Shown here one piece after another: positions 23,295 through 37,310 of a stretch of 64,000 nucleotides of DNA. Source of the stretch: Ziziphus jujuba. Taxonomy: Eukaryota > Streptophyta > Magnoliopsida > Rosales > Rhamnaceae. The notes under the pieces were generated by a model that was not told where the DNA came from, made no database searches, and saw only the letters and a program-made list of their open reading frames with translations. The stretch is taken from contig NC_083383.1 of the NCBI RefSeq assembly GCF_031755915.1, forward strand, positions 18,961,001-19,025,000, given 5' to 3'. The stretch's first letter is position 1. Each line of letters begins with the position of its first letter. The translations under genes and the position numbers were made by a program.

Positions 23295-23445
23295 AGTACA
23301 AAATTAAGATTTCATAAATATAACTAAATTATACAAAAATGAAGAAAACAATAAGATAGATGGTTCCAAATATTTGGCATTAAACTTGTCCTTTAACTCC
23401 ATAAAAATATCTCTAGGACTTTACGCTTAGCTTTTCATCAAAAAC
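23295..23445 (-). other. Leader and possible primer site of element G
   Basis: A short non-coding leader. Next to the LTR the minus strand reads GTTTTTGATGAAAAGC, a weak match to TTTTGGTATCAGAGC. The position fits a primer-binding site but the match alone is not convincing. Confidence 0.4.
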
Positions 23446-26358
23446 TGTCATACCCCAAAAGTAACCTTATGTTAAAGGAAAAGTGACCAAAATGTTATTA
23501 ATAATTCAAAAGTGTGAAAAGTAATAGGAATCTCCATAAAGTCTATAGAGAAAGGAAAAAAATTTTAAAAATAAAAAAACTAAAAAAATTTCAAAAAGAG
23601 TGTACCAACTTGTTTAATAAACCCAACAAACAAATGAGTCTGTAAAATCCAACTAAAAGCTAAAAGGACAATAAATGCTATTGCCAAATCTTTGTCTATT
23701 TGCTTCTTTAAGAGATATCTACGTATGAAAGAAATAAAACAAAAAATAATGAAGAGAAACTTAGTAAGTCATTAATATTCCATACAAAATAAATAAATAA
23801 AATTTTTACTTCCTATTCACAATATATAAAATATCAAAAATCAAATATAAGAAAAAAACAATCATAAAACGTTTCACATATTCTAGTTTCAATTACCTTG
23901 TAGGACTTTGCAAAAATATATCACAAAGCTAATTATTAGTGACACACATAACATACTCACAAAAAAGAGAGACATATAGCTGGAAAACAAAACTGAGAAA
24001 AGCAGTAAGAGTAACTATTCAAGTGTTGGTGTTATGAAGGTGGAAGATCCGCCCCTCGTTCTAACCACCTAGAATGAAGATGGGTGAACAAAAGGTAGAA
24101 CATATCAAAGATGTTGAATTTTAAGAAAAAGTGGGGAAGGATGTAAAAGAACAAAAGAAAAAAGAAAAGAGCTGCACATGACGAAAAACTAGAGGCAGCG
24201 CCAAGGTGTGAGGGGAATATGAAAACAACAATAGTTCCACATAAAGGTCTTATATGGAATGGAAGAAAGATCGGTAAGGCGGAGAAGTAGAGAAAGGAAA
24301 AGAAGTGTTAATAAAGATTAGATTAGAAAATGAATTATGCTAAGATTAAGCCATGCTAATTTGCAAAAATATATCACATAGTCAACTATTAGTGACACAC
24401 ATATCATAATCATGAAAGAAAGAAACATACAATTGGAAAACAATAACACATCCAACTGAATCACGTATCCAAAACCTACTATGGTCTGTAGCAAGTCCCA
24501 CCACATGCATTAACCTCATCTACACCTGAAAATGAATAACTATAAATCATTAGGGCAGCCTTAAGCTCGTGATTCGTCTATATATACGAACGTCACACAT
24601 ATCAATATTTGCCTACTAAATAATGACAAATAGAGCACTTATAATCTTAAGAACATAAATAGATTAACAAAATACCAAAACATTTCCATATGCTTAATCA
24701 TCACATATAATTATAGCCATAAAAACTAATAAGCACGTCAAATATAATAATACCCAAGCCCACTAATTAGTCCATTTACTAATTCTTTTAATATATATAT
24801 ATATATATATGTATATATAATTAATAAACCATTAAGGTACCACTTTCTATCTTAATTATAACCAGCCTTCTATGTACTTAATCTTAAGTCAAAAAATGAA
24901 ATTTAAGAATTCCAACCACAAACTAACATTACATTCTCACAAAACACAACTTAGACATTCAAAAACTCACTTAAACAAGCAAATAGTCATCATTTATGTT
25001 TTTTTTCTTTTTTAATCCAAACGAACTCAATAGTCTATGAAATTTAGCAAGAGAATAGTGGACAATATCATGACAAAATAATGGTAAAATTTACATGTTC
25101 AAATGACCACAAATAAATTCACTATAATTTTTCAAACTTGAAGCTGACGTATAGAAAAATACAATTTTTAAATTAAATTGCAACACGTTTTGAATTCAAT
25201 CTTAGCTAAGCCCAAATTCTATGGTGATATTAAAGACATATATGAGTTTTTACGAAAAAAAGAAATCATGAAAATAAGCTCTATTCCTATTTATTTCTAA
25301 ATTTTTAAGACTGAAACTTAGGTCTGGGAACATAATTTTATGTAAAAACTACAATTATTGTAAAATTCGTTTAGGCAAAAATACAAGTCCTATCAATATT
25401 TCAGTAACATAAAATAACCATTCTAAAATATTTTAGTCAAAAATTCATTTGTTCAACATATTTTTTGATAATAATAAAGTCTAATTTCTATCACTGTTTG
25501 AAATTTTCAAATTCATATTGCCCAATTGTAAAAATCACCAAAACACAAAAATACAACATATTAATATAAAGTAAATTTTTATGGTTTTGTAAGTCAAGTA
25601 TATATTAATATATAAAAATCTAGATTAAAATTCATACAAAAAACATTTGAATGAAAATGAAAAAGCCACATCGCACTATCAATTGTACAAATTTCAAATT
25701 CTTGCACATTAAAATCTTACCATCAAAATCATCTAGGACCTCATTCGTTAACACAAAATAACCCTTAATCACCCAAAATTAAATAGATTCAATGATCACC
25801 TACCTAATACATGTGAGAAGGCCCCCCAAAAATATCCACCTTCCAGCTCCAATTAGTCACAAGAATATGTAACCTTCAAAAACATAAGAATAATTTTTCT
25901 TAAATTCTATATAACAACAAGAGGAAATCTAACCTAATCTCACAAGAAAATCTTAAATCAAATCCATAAACGCATAGAATGACAATTATCAAACATACCT
26001 TAAATCTCAAACTTGAAATCTATATTAAGTGCTTTCCAAGTTAATGAATTATTCTTAAAAATAACCTATCATTAATAAAATAAAAATAAAAATATTAAAA
26101 CAAAAGGAATTCTAGGCATGAAGGTGTACTTATCGTTCTTTTTGCTTTTAGGTATTTTACAATAGTAATAAAATAAATAATATTAATTTCTAAATATTTT
26201 TAAAACTACATAACAGAAGGATTAGATCATATCTCAAAATAAAATTATCTAAAATTTAAAAATCCATTTAATATAAAAGAGTTTGTTAACAACAAAATAA
26301 GTTATCCTATTTAATCTATTTAAGATAAACAGAACAAAAATAAAATTTGGATATTACA
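23446..26358 (-). repeat. Probable 5' LTR of element G
   Basis: On the plus strand the block starts TGTCATACCCCAAAAG and ends TTTGGATATTACA. In element sense this is TGTAATATCC...GGGGTATGACA, ends often seen on plant gypsy LTRs. It lies at the expected place upstream of gag and is about 2.9 kb. It contains a diverged direct repeat of about 90 bp (23911-23998 and 24360-24450) and TA repeats near 24795. There is no second LTR to compare, so the limits are tentative. Confidence 0.5.
23911..24450. repeat. Diverged direct repeat, about 90 bp
   Basis: GCAAAAATATATCACA...ATTAGTGACACACAT at 23911 recurs at 24363 with CATAC..TTGGAAAACAA following in both. The copies are about 450 bases apart. Confidence 0.65.
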
Positions 26359-29300
26359 TAATGTGAGAAATTGATCATGGTGATTGGAAAATGGAAACAA
26401 GTTAAAGACCTTGAACATAAAAGCTATATTGTAGACTTTGATTTGTTGAGATCTTTGATTTATGGAAATGAAATGTTTAAAGTTCAACTTTAGTTTTGAC
26501 TGATTGAATTGCTTAGTTAAAAAGGATTGGTTTTAATGGTATATTTAAGAAAGAATTTGAATTATTTTTGTTATCAATAGGTTAAATACAATTTTTCTAA
26601 ATTTTTGGAAGATTTTTGGATGATTAATATTAATTTTATTTTATAAGGTTGAGTTAAGATATATCTTTTATTATTCGAAGATTATTGGAATTTAACTGTT
26701 TTAATTATGTGGTTACAAATTGAAATTTTCTTAAGTTAAGGACTCTCAGACTTATCTTCTAATTCATGGAACTTATAAATTATTTTGGACTTAAATATTA
26801 TTCTTTGAAGCTAAAATTTGCTAATGTTATTATGTGGATTGTTGGCTTTCTTAGTTTGATTTCAGTTTTTAGAATTGTCTTGTGTTGGAAGAAGGAAATT
26901 TTTGCTTAATGTAAAAATTATCAAATTGACAGTTCTGCAAATATGGTAGAAAGGGAAACTTTAATGGTAATTGAGTAGTATTTGAGTGTGGAATGAATCT
27001 GTGATGGAAGAAATTCTTTTGTATGTTTCACTTCTCTAGTTTACAAGTGTGTGTTTGGATTAAGGAATCGTGAAATGACCAATATTTAAGGGTTGGCTTT
27101 TAAAACAAAAAAGGGAACAATACTAGAAACTAGATAGGAGGTCTTCACATTAGATAAAGGGGCTCTGGAGATGTACCTTGAGTTAGATCTTTCTTAAATC
27201 CTAATTATTATTCTCTATATATATATAGTGAACTATATGCATTTATGCATCAATGAGCATGGCATATGAGATCGTATATGATTTACAATTTGTGATATTA
27301 TTGTTTCTGTCACTATTAGTTTAGAAATGCCAAATTGATGACTTGTTTATGTATGTAAAGGCATACATTTGTATAAACATAGTTTATCATGCACAAGCAT
27401 GCATGAAGCATTTCATATAGACCCACTTTATAAAAACTATTTTCTAAAGTCGATTTATGAAAATATGCATTGGCCCTCATTTTGGAAAACATGTTTTTAA
27501 ATGGTTTTAGAGATGTGGTGGTTGATATGAGAATTATGGATATGTGGATGAATTGATGATGATTTGTTTATGATTTAATCATATGTACTGATTATGATAT
27601 GAAATTTTTTTTATCTTTAGACTTAGTTTGACCAACATAAAGACTAAAGATAGAGCTATCCTATGATATAAGATAGATAGCCTACAGAGAAAGATAGGAC
27701 TATTTTGTGGTCTCAAGGTTGATTACCAATTGGAGACAAATAGGTATGGCATTTGGATTGGTCACCAAAAACTGGTGTCAAAGTTATGGATATGGATAAT
27801 GATGTTGATTATATGATATTGATGTTATGATGTTTTTTCTCATGCTAGGTGTCAAGTATTTTCACCAAACATTTGAGATGGGGTATTGGTTATTTACATA
27901 TCCTACATACTTTGATGAGTTCACTCTATGTGTAGTGGCTATGCATAATGGCCTATGTTTTCCTTAATATACATTGATTTGTTCTTTCATGTGTTAGATG
28001 CCAAGTAGTAAGAACTTATATTTCTATCAAAATCTTAAACCCTATAACATATGCATTGCATCTCATGATTGTATATTCTTATGATATATCGAAACCATAG
28101 ATTATTTTGGTGTGATATTAAACCCACTTACTAAATAATTGTGCTCACCTTCATTTTCCTACTTTTGTAGGGTTATAGTAAGTCTAGTGGGTGCCCGCTT
28201 TGGGAAAGAAGTGGAGGACCCTTGGAGTAAAGCCATGTGATCTAATTGGTGTATTATGGGATTTGAAGTAGAGTAGATAGAGTTGGATTTTTGGAGTTTG
28301 AGCGAAAATTTTATTTTGATTAAATTTATGTATTCTTTTTTGCATTTTGTATATAATGATTTTATATTCCAAATTTGTAATATTTATCTTATATTGGACA
28401 ATTTTTTATTGTTATGTAATATTTGGGTTAAGTGTGGATTTTAGGTCGTCACAATTCTAGTTTTGATTTAGATATGATTTAGACTTAGAGGTTGCTTGGT
28501 TTGGTATTGGATTATTGATCTGGCCTGAAGCTTGTTCAATTGGTATTATGATTTGATTATTGATTATTTGATCGTGAATATTGATATGAATTTAGATATG
28601 GATATTGAAATGGTTAAATTAACTTTTGAACATCTAATTATAAGATATTTATCTTTTTTGGGTACTGACGACAATGAAAGTTTATATCACTTACCTGGTA
28701 AGATGGTATTTCCCTAGATAATAAAAAAGTTATTTGTTTTTCCATTCGGCGTGTAATGATTTGTTCCATATATATGATTGAAACCAATGATTTTGTTAAA
28801 ATGGTTTTTCCTTAAGATTCACTTACAATTTATTGGATTTATGAGATTTTGAAAAATTACATTTGCATTGCGTCGTTTCATCTATGACATTTATTATATT
28901 ACTTTGTTATATTAGAAATATCAATTTTCTATATAGGCATTTAAAACCCCACTCATTGAGTATTTGTATTCACCTTTTCTCACCCAACTTTTACAGGTAG
29001 TAGTCAAGATTTAGTAAATTGTTGAGGACTAAGTTTTGAAAGTGGAGTCCCTAATCGAGATTAAGAGGTTAAGTTAGATTCCTTATATTGGATTTTGTAT
29101 TTTGGATTTCTTATGTTTCGGTTCATATTTTAGACATCTTTATGTTAAAAACCTATGCCTACTCTATCATAGTTGTCAAATGTACAGAGATTTGGCTTGT
29201 ATTGATATTTTTGGAAATATCTGGATCTTTTGGTTTATCTAAGATTATCTATAAATGATGGATAAAAATGATTTTGACGAATAGTATTACTTAAAAGTAA

Positions 29301-29385
29301 GTCTCTTTAGACGTTAAACAAATTAATGGAAAAGTAGCTAACATTATCACATGTAGAATTTTGGAAATGTCATGTCTTGATAACT
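26359..29385. other. Decayed LTR-like sequence, plus-strand
   Basis: No gene. Two blocks share a motif order: ACCCACTTACTAAATAATTG..CTCACC at about 28125 and ACCCCACTCATTGAGTATTTG..TTCACC at about 28947. Each is followed by TTTT(G/A)CAGGT/TAGGGT and an AAGTGGAG(T/G)-like piece. The first block ends GGTCGTCACA at 28453, a plausible LTR end. The blocks resemble in reverse the F LTRs (reverse complement of 31370). Starts and target duplications were not found. Confidence 0.4.
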
Positions 29386-30895
29386 TAACTTTATGAAATC
29401 ATAGTCCATGTGCAATGCACATGGCCATGTCTAATGCATGTAATAAATAAAAAAACAAATTTTATAAAAATAAATTTTCAAAATTTTCTTTCAGATTTTA
29501 TAAATACTTGATCATTTTTTATAAGTTTTTATATTAATATATATATATACATATATACATTTAGAATCTTATTCTATTAATTTTTTGAAAAGTACACTAC
29601 ATTTTTTAGGACTTTATAGTAATAGGACCATACCCAAGATTCTTCCTGGATGTCTGAAGTGATTCTGCCTAGAAAAATTCCCATCGAAAACTTTACTGAA
29701 ACCTCAACAGAACCTTTCCCATAAAATCAAATATTTAAATTATCCAGTAGGATTCAGTTGACAAGTTATATATATATATCACATCCAAATATATTTGTTG
29801 TTAGTATGGTATATTATTCAGCTACTAATTATTGTTTTTTCCTTTTGACTTTGCTGGTATTATGTATTTTTTATTTTGCCAATTCTGATATATAAATTAT
29901 ACAGTGCACTATTGATAGTTTGAATATATATATTTGTACTCATTAGATTTCTTGGTAGATTGACTCATACATACAAAACCATTTTGTATCTGTGTTGATT
30001 ATGAAATTATTATAGTTGCTCTAATAACTTAATTTTATGAAATCATAGTCCATGCAAAATGCACATGGCCATGCCTAATACTTTTAATAACTAAAGGAAC
30101 AAATTTTATAAAAATAAATTTTCAAAATTTTCTTTTGGATTTTATAAATACTTGATCATTTTTTATAACTTTTTATATTTGTACATACACATATACATTT
30201 AGAATCTTATTATATTAAGTTTTTGAAAACTAAATTACATTTTTTAGGACTTTATATTGATAGGACCACACATGGGATTCTTCCTGGATGTTTGAAGTGG
30301 TTCTACTTAGAAAAATCCTCATCGAAAACTTTACTAAAACCTCAACAAAACATTTCCCATAAAATCAGATATTTAAATTGTCCAATAGGACTCAGCTGAC
30401 AAGTTATATACATCACATCCGAGAATCTTTGTTGTTAGTATGGTATAGTATTCCGCTGCTAATTATCGTTCTTTCCTTTTGACTTTGCTAGTATTATGTA
30501 TTTTTTATTTTGCGGATTCTGATGTACAAATTATATAGTTCGTTCTTTATATTTTTAATTTATACATTTGTTACTCATTAGACTGCTTGGTGGATTGACC
30601 CATACATGCAAAACCATTTTATTTTCTGTGTTGATTATGAAATTATTATAGTTGCTCTGATAAATTAACTTTATGAAATCATAGTCCATGTGCAACGTAT
30701 ATAGCCATGCCTAGTACATGTAATAAATAAAAGATTAAATTTTATAAAAATAAATTTTCAAAATTTTCTTTCAAATTTTATAAATAATTGATCATTTTTA
30801 ATAAGTTTTTATATTTATATATATATATATATATACATTTAAAATCTTATTATATTAATTTTTTGAAAACTACATTACATTTTAGGATTTTATAT
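29386..30895. repeat. Tandem array of about 640 bp LTR-derived units
   Basis: Units begin near 29386, 30021 and 30661 with AACTTAA(C/T)TTTATGAAATCATAGTCCATG. Each carries TAATAAATAAA..., a short LTR edge (GATAGGACCA...TTCTTCCTGGATG...CCCATAAAATCA), and, in the first two, about 300 bp matching the reverse complement of 31065-31370. The third unit runs into the left LTR of element F at 30896 instead. The units are clearly similar but diverged by point changes. Confidence 0.72.
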
Positions 30896-33800
30896 TGATA
30901 GGACCACACCCAGAATTCTTCCTGGATGTTTGAAGCGGTTCTACCTAGAAAAATCCTCATCGAAAACTGTATTGAAACCTTAACAAAACATTTCCCATAA
31001 AATCAAATGTTACCCGAAAACAACTTATTAGTAACAAAACAATCTTAAAATATTCCTCAATAACAATAGCAACTATAATAAGTTCACAATCAACACAGAT
31101 AACAAAATGGTTTTGCATGTATCGGTCAATCCACCAAGCAATCTAAAGAGTACAAATGTGTAAATTCAAAATATCAATAGTACACTATATATAATATATA
31201 TATATATATATCAGAATCTGCAAAATAAAAAGTACATAATACCAGCAAAGTCAAAAGTAAAGAACAATAATTAATAGCTGAATAATATACCATACTAACA
31301 ACAAAGATACTTGGATGTGATGTATATAACTTATCAGCCGAGTCTTATTGGACAATTTAAAAAATATATAACTATGAAACAAACTCAATGAGTGAATAAT
31401 ATAAATATTCTAAAAGTAAAAGTATTTAATTAAAATCATTTCCCTCAACACCTTATGATCACTCTTTCAAAAAGTCTCATTTTTGGAAAATGGTTTCATA
31501 AAACCCAAATAATTTTCGAAAACATAAATAAATTACATATACCATATAGAAATATAATAATATAAGTAAATACCATAATCTTTTAATAAAATAAAACTTG
31601 AATTTCATATAAGTAACTATAACTATAAATAAGCATTTTATCCCTAGTCCAAACTATCATAAATAAAGATTATATCTGTAATCTAAAATAAACTATCATA
31701 AATAAAGATTATATCTATAATCCAAAATATTCAATCCCTTGTGTACCATATAATATTTCTATATATCACATCCATAACTGTAATCCATCATGTGTCTACA
31801 TATAGCATACAAAAGAAGAGAAAATTATCAATACAATCCTTGGCATTCCAAAGGTGTTGCAAATTGCGACCTCATCTTCCAACATCATGAAACATGTGAC
31901 TATAGTAGGGGATGAGAATAAGCTCGCATAACCATAAATCCATCATATCCAAATCATTGGTTTGCTAATGATACATATATAAAATCCATAATTCATATCC
32001 AATATTTTTAATATATAATATCATTACCAAAATCATAATCAGAGTATATTTATTATTTTCGACATACTTAAACATAATCATGTCAAAATATTCATTCAAA
32101 TTATTCCTTATAAATAATACATTGTAAAACCATGATATTGGATAATATAACCTTATATAAATTCATATTTCCAAAAACATAATATAATAATGCAAATCAT
32201 GCATATCATCCCAAATCATTTTCAAAAATAGAAATACAGTTGCTAAGATACAACTCACTCTTAATCTGCAATTGGATCATCTCTAGCCTCTGTTTTAATA
32301 CATAAAATATAAATAAATAAAAATTTACAAGCTCTAAAAATTAAATCAAAGATATCGATCCATATCAAATATCTTAAAATAACTTTTAGATCCAAAATTA
32401 TTGAAATTTTATACCAAAGGGTCCATTTATACTGTGTACCCTTAAAATTTCACTTTAAAGCTAATTGAACCTCTTATTGGGTCCTAATAACATCTAGAAA
32501 TACAAATCTAATTTCAATTCGATTTTAGATTATCCAAACATAATCCAATTTTATTTGGTATTAAATTAATTGTCCCAAAAATGGAAAATTAATCAATGAA
32601 GTCCAAAATTTATAAATTATATATCAATAGAAAGTTGATGAGATGGGGATCGCATTGGTATGCTCATCTTAGCTCAAAATCTCATCGATGACTAGAAAAT
32701 GGAGTCAAGTTTTGGGTAAGTTTAAAATAACCATAGCTCACAAATGGCTTAGAATTAAGTAAAAAGGAGGCTATATTTAGATTTAAAGGTACAACATATG
32801 GAGAATAATTGTACCTATGACCTAGAATCATCAGAATCAAATGAAAAACTTGATTAATGGAAAAGTCGCAATTGATAGTAAAAAGCTCTAATCCCAGCAT
32901 GTCACAGGTCTTCTAGCCTTGAAATATCGTGGGTTTGACAGAAATTCCACAAGCAATCAGCTAAGCTTAAGTGTGTAGGCTTATTTGGCTGGATTGGTGA
33001 TTGATTTGATGATTTTCCGATGGTATGCAAAAATCCTATGATAGAGAAGAGTTGATCAATTTTTAGGGTGATTTGAGGATATTTTGGATTAAAAATGACA
33101 AAACAACCCACATAACCAGATTCCCAAAGGGACATGCCCCTAAAGGGGCGGGAATTACCTGATTAAATAGGAAACAAGGCGGGGATCGAGCAAGCTTCCT
33201 TGACTCAGGTTGGGGGATAGGGTAGGGACATGGATTATACACCTCCCCCTGTTTATGTATATATATTTAAATATATATATACACACATTTGTTTAAATAT
33301 ATAGTTTTTTTCTTTTATTCAAATATATATATATATATTTATACTTTTTTATGATATTAATCATATTATGGTTTATAAATTTTATATAATATATTTGTAC
33401 AAATATATTTTTTTTATATTTGAAAAATTAAATTTAAAACTTTGCTATATATAAGTGGGGAGACCCGCCCTCTCTTAATTGTCTAACATGGGTTTCTCGT
33501 CCCACCCATTTCAAATAAGAGATGAAACAGGATAAGGATAGGGCACATTTTAAGGGACGGGGTGGGGAAGGAGGAGGCTGCCACAGCCACACCTTACCCC
33601 GTTGCAATCCCTATTTTTGGGCTTTTTAAGATTTATTTAAATCAAGGTAGATTTTCAATGTATATCTAGGCCTTTGGCTCACCAATAAACAAAAACAAAG
33701 ATTGTTTGTACTCGAATGAAATTACTAATGCTTAAATCTTCCCAAATCATAAGTTAGAATTAGGTGTGCCGCTAATATATAATCTCATATCAATGAATTT

Positions 33801-33930
33801 TATACAATGGTGCAAGAGTTAAAGCCAAATTTGATCATATGTAAAAGCCTAATTTAGTCACATTTGGTCAACTTTTGTTTTCGAATTTAAAATGTTTTAT
33901 CAGAATAAGTCATCATAACCTAAACCTCAT
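30896..33930 (-). repeat. Left (3') LTR of element F
   Basis: It matches the right copy in order over its full length. Anchors: CTCAATAACAATAGCAACTA (31050 and 37439), AACATGTGA (31888 and 38222), ATAACCATAAATCCATCATA (31930 and 38260), and CCAATGTATATATAGG-type sequence (33655 and 41674). A GC-rich insert at about 33135-33616 is not in the right copy. Confidence 0.62.
33135..33616. mobile_element. Possible hAT-like non-autonomous insertion
   Basis: This GC-rich block with an AT-rich centre is absent from the other F LTR. Its right end, read in reverse, is TAGGGATTGCAACGGGG, typical of a group of plant hAT MITEs. The left end (AAAGGGGCGGGAATTACC) matches less well and no target duplication is evident. 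Confidence 0.38.
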
Positions 33931-36299
33931 ATAACAATTTATCTACAAAGTTCCATGTGTTATTATTAGAATATTACCTATGTTGACTCCACATGGTCCA
34001 ATCGTAATTCAACATAACTTCCACATTATAAGAAATCATAAAATTTTTATTAGAAGAAATTATCTATCGTAGATATCTCACTTAATCCCACCAAGCTCAC
34101 ACTTGAAAAATGTTAATACCACAAAGCAAAACCATTAAGTACTCACTTTCCAATCCTAAAAAGATAGCACTTTTGAACTTTACAAAATAAAATAGTTAAC
34201 CCTTCAAATACTATAATTACAATACAAAGCAAACTTTAATGTCTACAAATAAACCTAAAACAAAAACCAAGCCCCTGATAAAGTGATCAACAAAAAACCC
34301 ATTAAAAATCAAAATAGTAGCAAGAAATCTCTATTAAAGTCCCTAAAATCAAAGTACATAAGAATTTATCTTTCAACGATTAATTCCAAAGTTATCTTAT
34401 ACACATTGATATTACTCTTATAATAATCACATCTCTAACCAGTTATAATTAACTTTGATAATTCATTCATTAAACCAAAAAGAAAATTTAGAATTCAAAT
34501 CTAATTTCCTCAAACCAAATACTAGTTATGCAAAATTAAAACTAAAAATGTTCTTTTATCCTTCCCTCTCAACTTCTCATACTTCTAAATATAAAGTCTA
34601 CAACTTTCATTGTTTCTCTAGTTCTCTAATCATTAAACAAGCTAGCCATTTTCTTTAATTTACCAAAGTCAAAGAACAAAGTTTCTACAATTGTTCTAAT
34701 TAAAAGCCTCTAATATCTAATAAAACCTAATATAATCTTCAAAATTATCAACCCACAAGTGGTGAAAGATAATTACAATTGTGAAATCAAAGCACAAAAA
34801 GGAATAAACATGCAAATGATTAAGTCCAACCTATCTCAAAAGCTCAAAATATCATTCTTGAGAAAACTACACTTTTTTCAAATTTCAAGAAAACTTCGAG
34901 AATTCATTCTTTAGACTACAAAGAAATTTATATCTTAATTTTAATGTTACAGCCAAATACTAAGAAAGTAAATGCTAGATCCTCAAAATATTGAAAGGTA
35001 TCCATCTTACCTTTTACATTTTCTCTATATCCTCCAAATCGAAAACACCTTAAAAGATAACAAACCACTAAAAAGTATCAATCGCAATAGCTAAGTATCT
35101 AGTATACCCCTCATGAAGTAAACATCTCGCAATAAAAACAGAAGCCAAACCTAAGTGTGTTTGCCCTCATTCTCTATAAAAGACCACTTGTAAGCATTTG
35201 TATAGACCATAAGGAGTCTTATATGGGTGTGAAAATCACTATCATGCCGTAAAAATGATTTGATTATCATACTGAGTTATGAAGAACACTTTGCCTCTAC
35301 CCACTTGTCATTCTTCTTGACATCAACCTCTAGCTATAATTGTAAAATGCTGCCTAGTACTAGTGGAACCTCCTGCAATCTGACTTGTTTATACCTTATG
35401 TTTTTCAGCATCAATAATCTACTGCTAGCTTTAAGAACTCCAATATCACTATGTATTGAATGAGGACAATCTCACCTGAAATAGCCTTACTATAAACAAT
35501 AGAATCAATCCTCCACCTTTGACAATCCTAGAGTGATGTTTGCCACACAACCTACAAGAAACACGAAGACCATCTTTAGACTATCTTTGAATTTTCATAT
35601 ACATGGAAACATAAAAGTTATGGATGTTGAGTTTGCATATGCTCCTTAACTTTCCACGCAGTTTCTTCATTTGCATAATTCCTTCATAATATTTTTCTCA
35701 ATGTCAAGGTCTTAGGACATAGTTTTTCTTGCATCGAATCTTTATTGGTTGCTCCTCTTGTATCGACATCATGCAATTAGAAATAAAATTACTATTAGTA
35801 TCCATCTTTCATCTCGATGCAACTCGAAAGATCATCGGACACTTATTTGTGAAGTCCCAAACTAAATGAAGATCTTTAAGTATCCAGATAAGAGCTAAGT
35901 ATCGATTACACTTAAAATGAAGTGAGCATCATGTAGAAAATGCATGTATAAATCATGAAGGAATAATTTTACATCTTTCATAGAATAACATCTCAGATTG
36001 ACTTTGGTCGTCTAAATGTAACTTTTTTATAACCTTTCATAGAATAACATCTCAGATTGACTTTGGTCATCTAAATGTAACTTTTTTATAAAGAAATTTA
36101 GGAAAGCATAATTGGTTATCTATAAAAAATATAAAAGACTTAAAAGTCTAAAAGAATGAAGTCATGATTATATGCGTATTTATGGAACCAATAAGAATGT
36201 ATGCATAAGTCATATGAATTTATATCATGCCTATATTGATGCCTGTAGTAGCTTGGTAATCCCACTGTGACATGGCAAAAAATTTACCTTGGTCTAATG
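33931..36299 (-). other. Internal region of element F, not resolved
   Basis: No conserved pol motif could be read in either strand. A possible gag-pol junction lies near the right end (minus-strand QGKFFAMSQWDYQATTG near 36260). A 59 bp tandem duplication is at 35975-36092. Short open frames have no recognised content. Confidence 0.4.
35975..36092. repeat. 59 bp tandem duplication
   Basis: CTTTCATAGAATAACATC... is repeated once in direct tandem (starts 35975 and 36034), with one clear substitution (GGTCGTC to GGTCATC). The near identity suggests a recent event. Confidence 0.88.
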
Positions 36300-36540
36300 G
36301 TCATCCTTTCTAACCACTAACTCTACCTCTAGATGTCAGTTGTGCTCCATTGCTAGAAGAAGAACCATTAGCATGTCTTGCCTAAGTATTTTATCTCTTA
36401 GTATTACAAGCTTACTAATGAGAAAAAAGAGAACCAAATGCCTTTGCAACACTAAGCACTAAAAGAGGACACTTCTCTTTTAAATAACCAAGTTGTCCAC
36501 AAAGGTAACATCCATTTCCTTTCAAACAAATCCTAAAGTG
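36300..36540 (-). pseudogene. gag: gag zinc-knuckle fragment of element F
   Basis: Minus-strand translation gives CYLCGQLGYLKEKCP at 36466-36510, the CX2CX4HX4C zinc knuckle of chromovirus gag with the His changed to Tyr. Most of the capsid region that should lie to its right, before the primer site at 37296, is missing. Confidence 0.62.
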
Positions 36541-37295
36541 AATTTGCCATGAAAACTATATCAACTGTGATTATTTTGTCTACATTGACCACCTTGTAGA
36601 CCATGACATGTCCAAAATGAGGTGAATCACTATCACCATTAACTAACTGTTGACGAGCATTATGCACAAAGGTAACCCCATAAACAATACAACTATTGGC
36701 ACCCATACTATCATCTCCAAAACTGCTATGACCAAACATCTTAAAACTATAATAGCACCTTTTTGGTGATACTTATGGAAGTATCAACATAGAATAAACA
36801 TCGAGAACTACGCAAAGCACTCTACTTTTTAACCTTAACAACTACATCTCCAAGAGTCTGGCAATTTGTAGAATCCGCCCTATGTGTAATCTTGTTTACA
36901 CCCTTAACTAACTTAAATTGATTTCTATATCTTACACTTCCATATCAAGGATCATCTTTAGATCAATATAAATGAATAATGAGCTTAAAAGTCACATTTA
37001 TACCACTCAATACAACTAAAAGAAATATTTATGTCTGGAAAGAAAAATCAAATAATAAGAGATAAAAGGATGTAGCAACTCAAACATTACAATGCAACCA
37101 AACAAATATCGATATAGAAGATAAATGTCTTGAATAATAAAGCAATATTAAAAGAAAAATTACGACGTAACTTAAATGTAACATCGTCGCCAACCCAACA
37201 CCAAGAACAAGATCAAATATCAAGAATGACAAAGCAAATAATAAAAGAAAAGGATGTACAAATAGGTACACGTACATACAAGCAATAAACCTAAT
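36541..37295 (-). other. Leader and lost gag region of element F
   Basis: AT-rich sequence between the zinc-knuckle fragment and the primer site. Small open frames are present, but none resembles a capsid protein. Confidence 0.45.
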
Positions 37296-37310
37296 GCTTT
37301 AATAACAAAT
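37296..37310 (-). other. Decayed primer-binding site of element F
   Basis: The minus strand reads ATTTGTTATTAAAGC directly after the LTR end CATATCA. It resembles TTTGGTATCAGAGC with three substitutions. Its position at the inner edge of the right LTR is as expected. Confidence 0.6.

Noticed and set aside
26362..28453. A complete LTR in plus orientation (TGTGAG...GTCGTCACA)
   Set aside because: The right end looks like an LTR end but the five bases on either side (CATAA, ATTCT) do not match and no partner LTR exists, so only an LTR-like region is reported.
36533..36739. 68-residue minus-strand frame starting MFGHSSFGDDSMG
   Set aside because: It lies in the leader/gag remnant of element F and has no clear capsid similarity, so it was not called as a gene.
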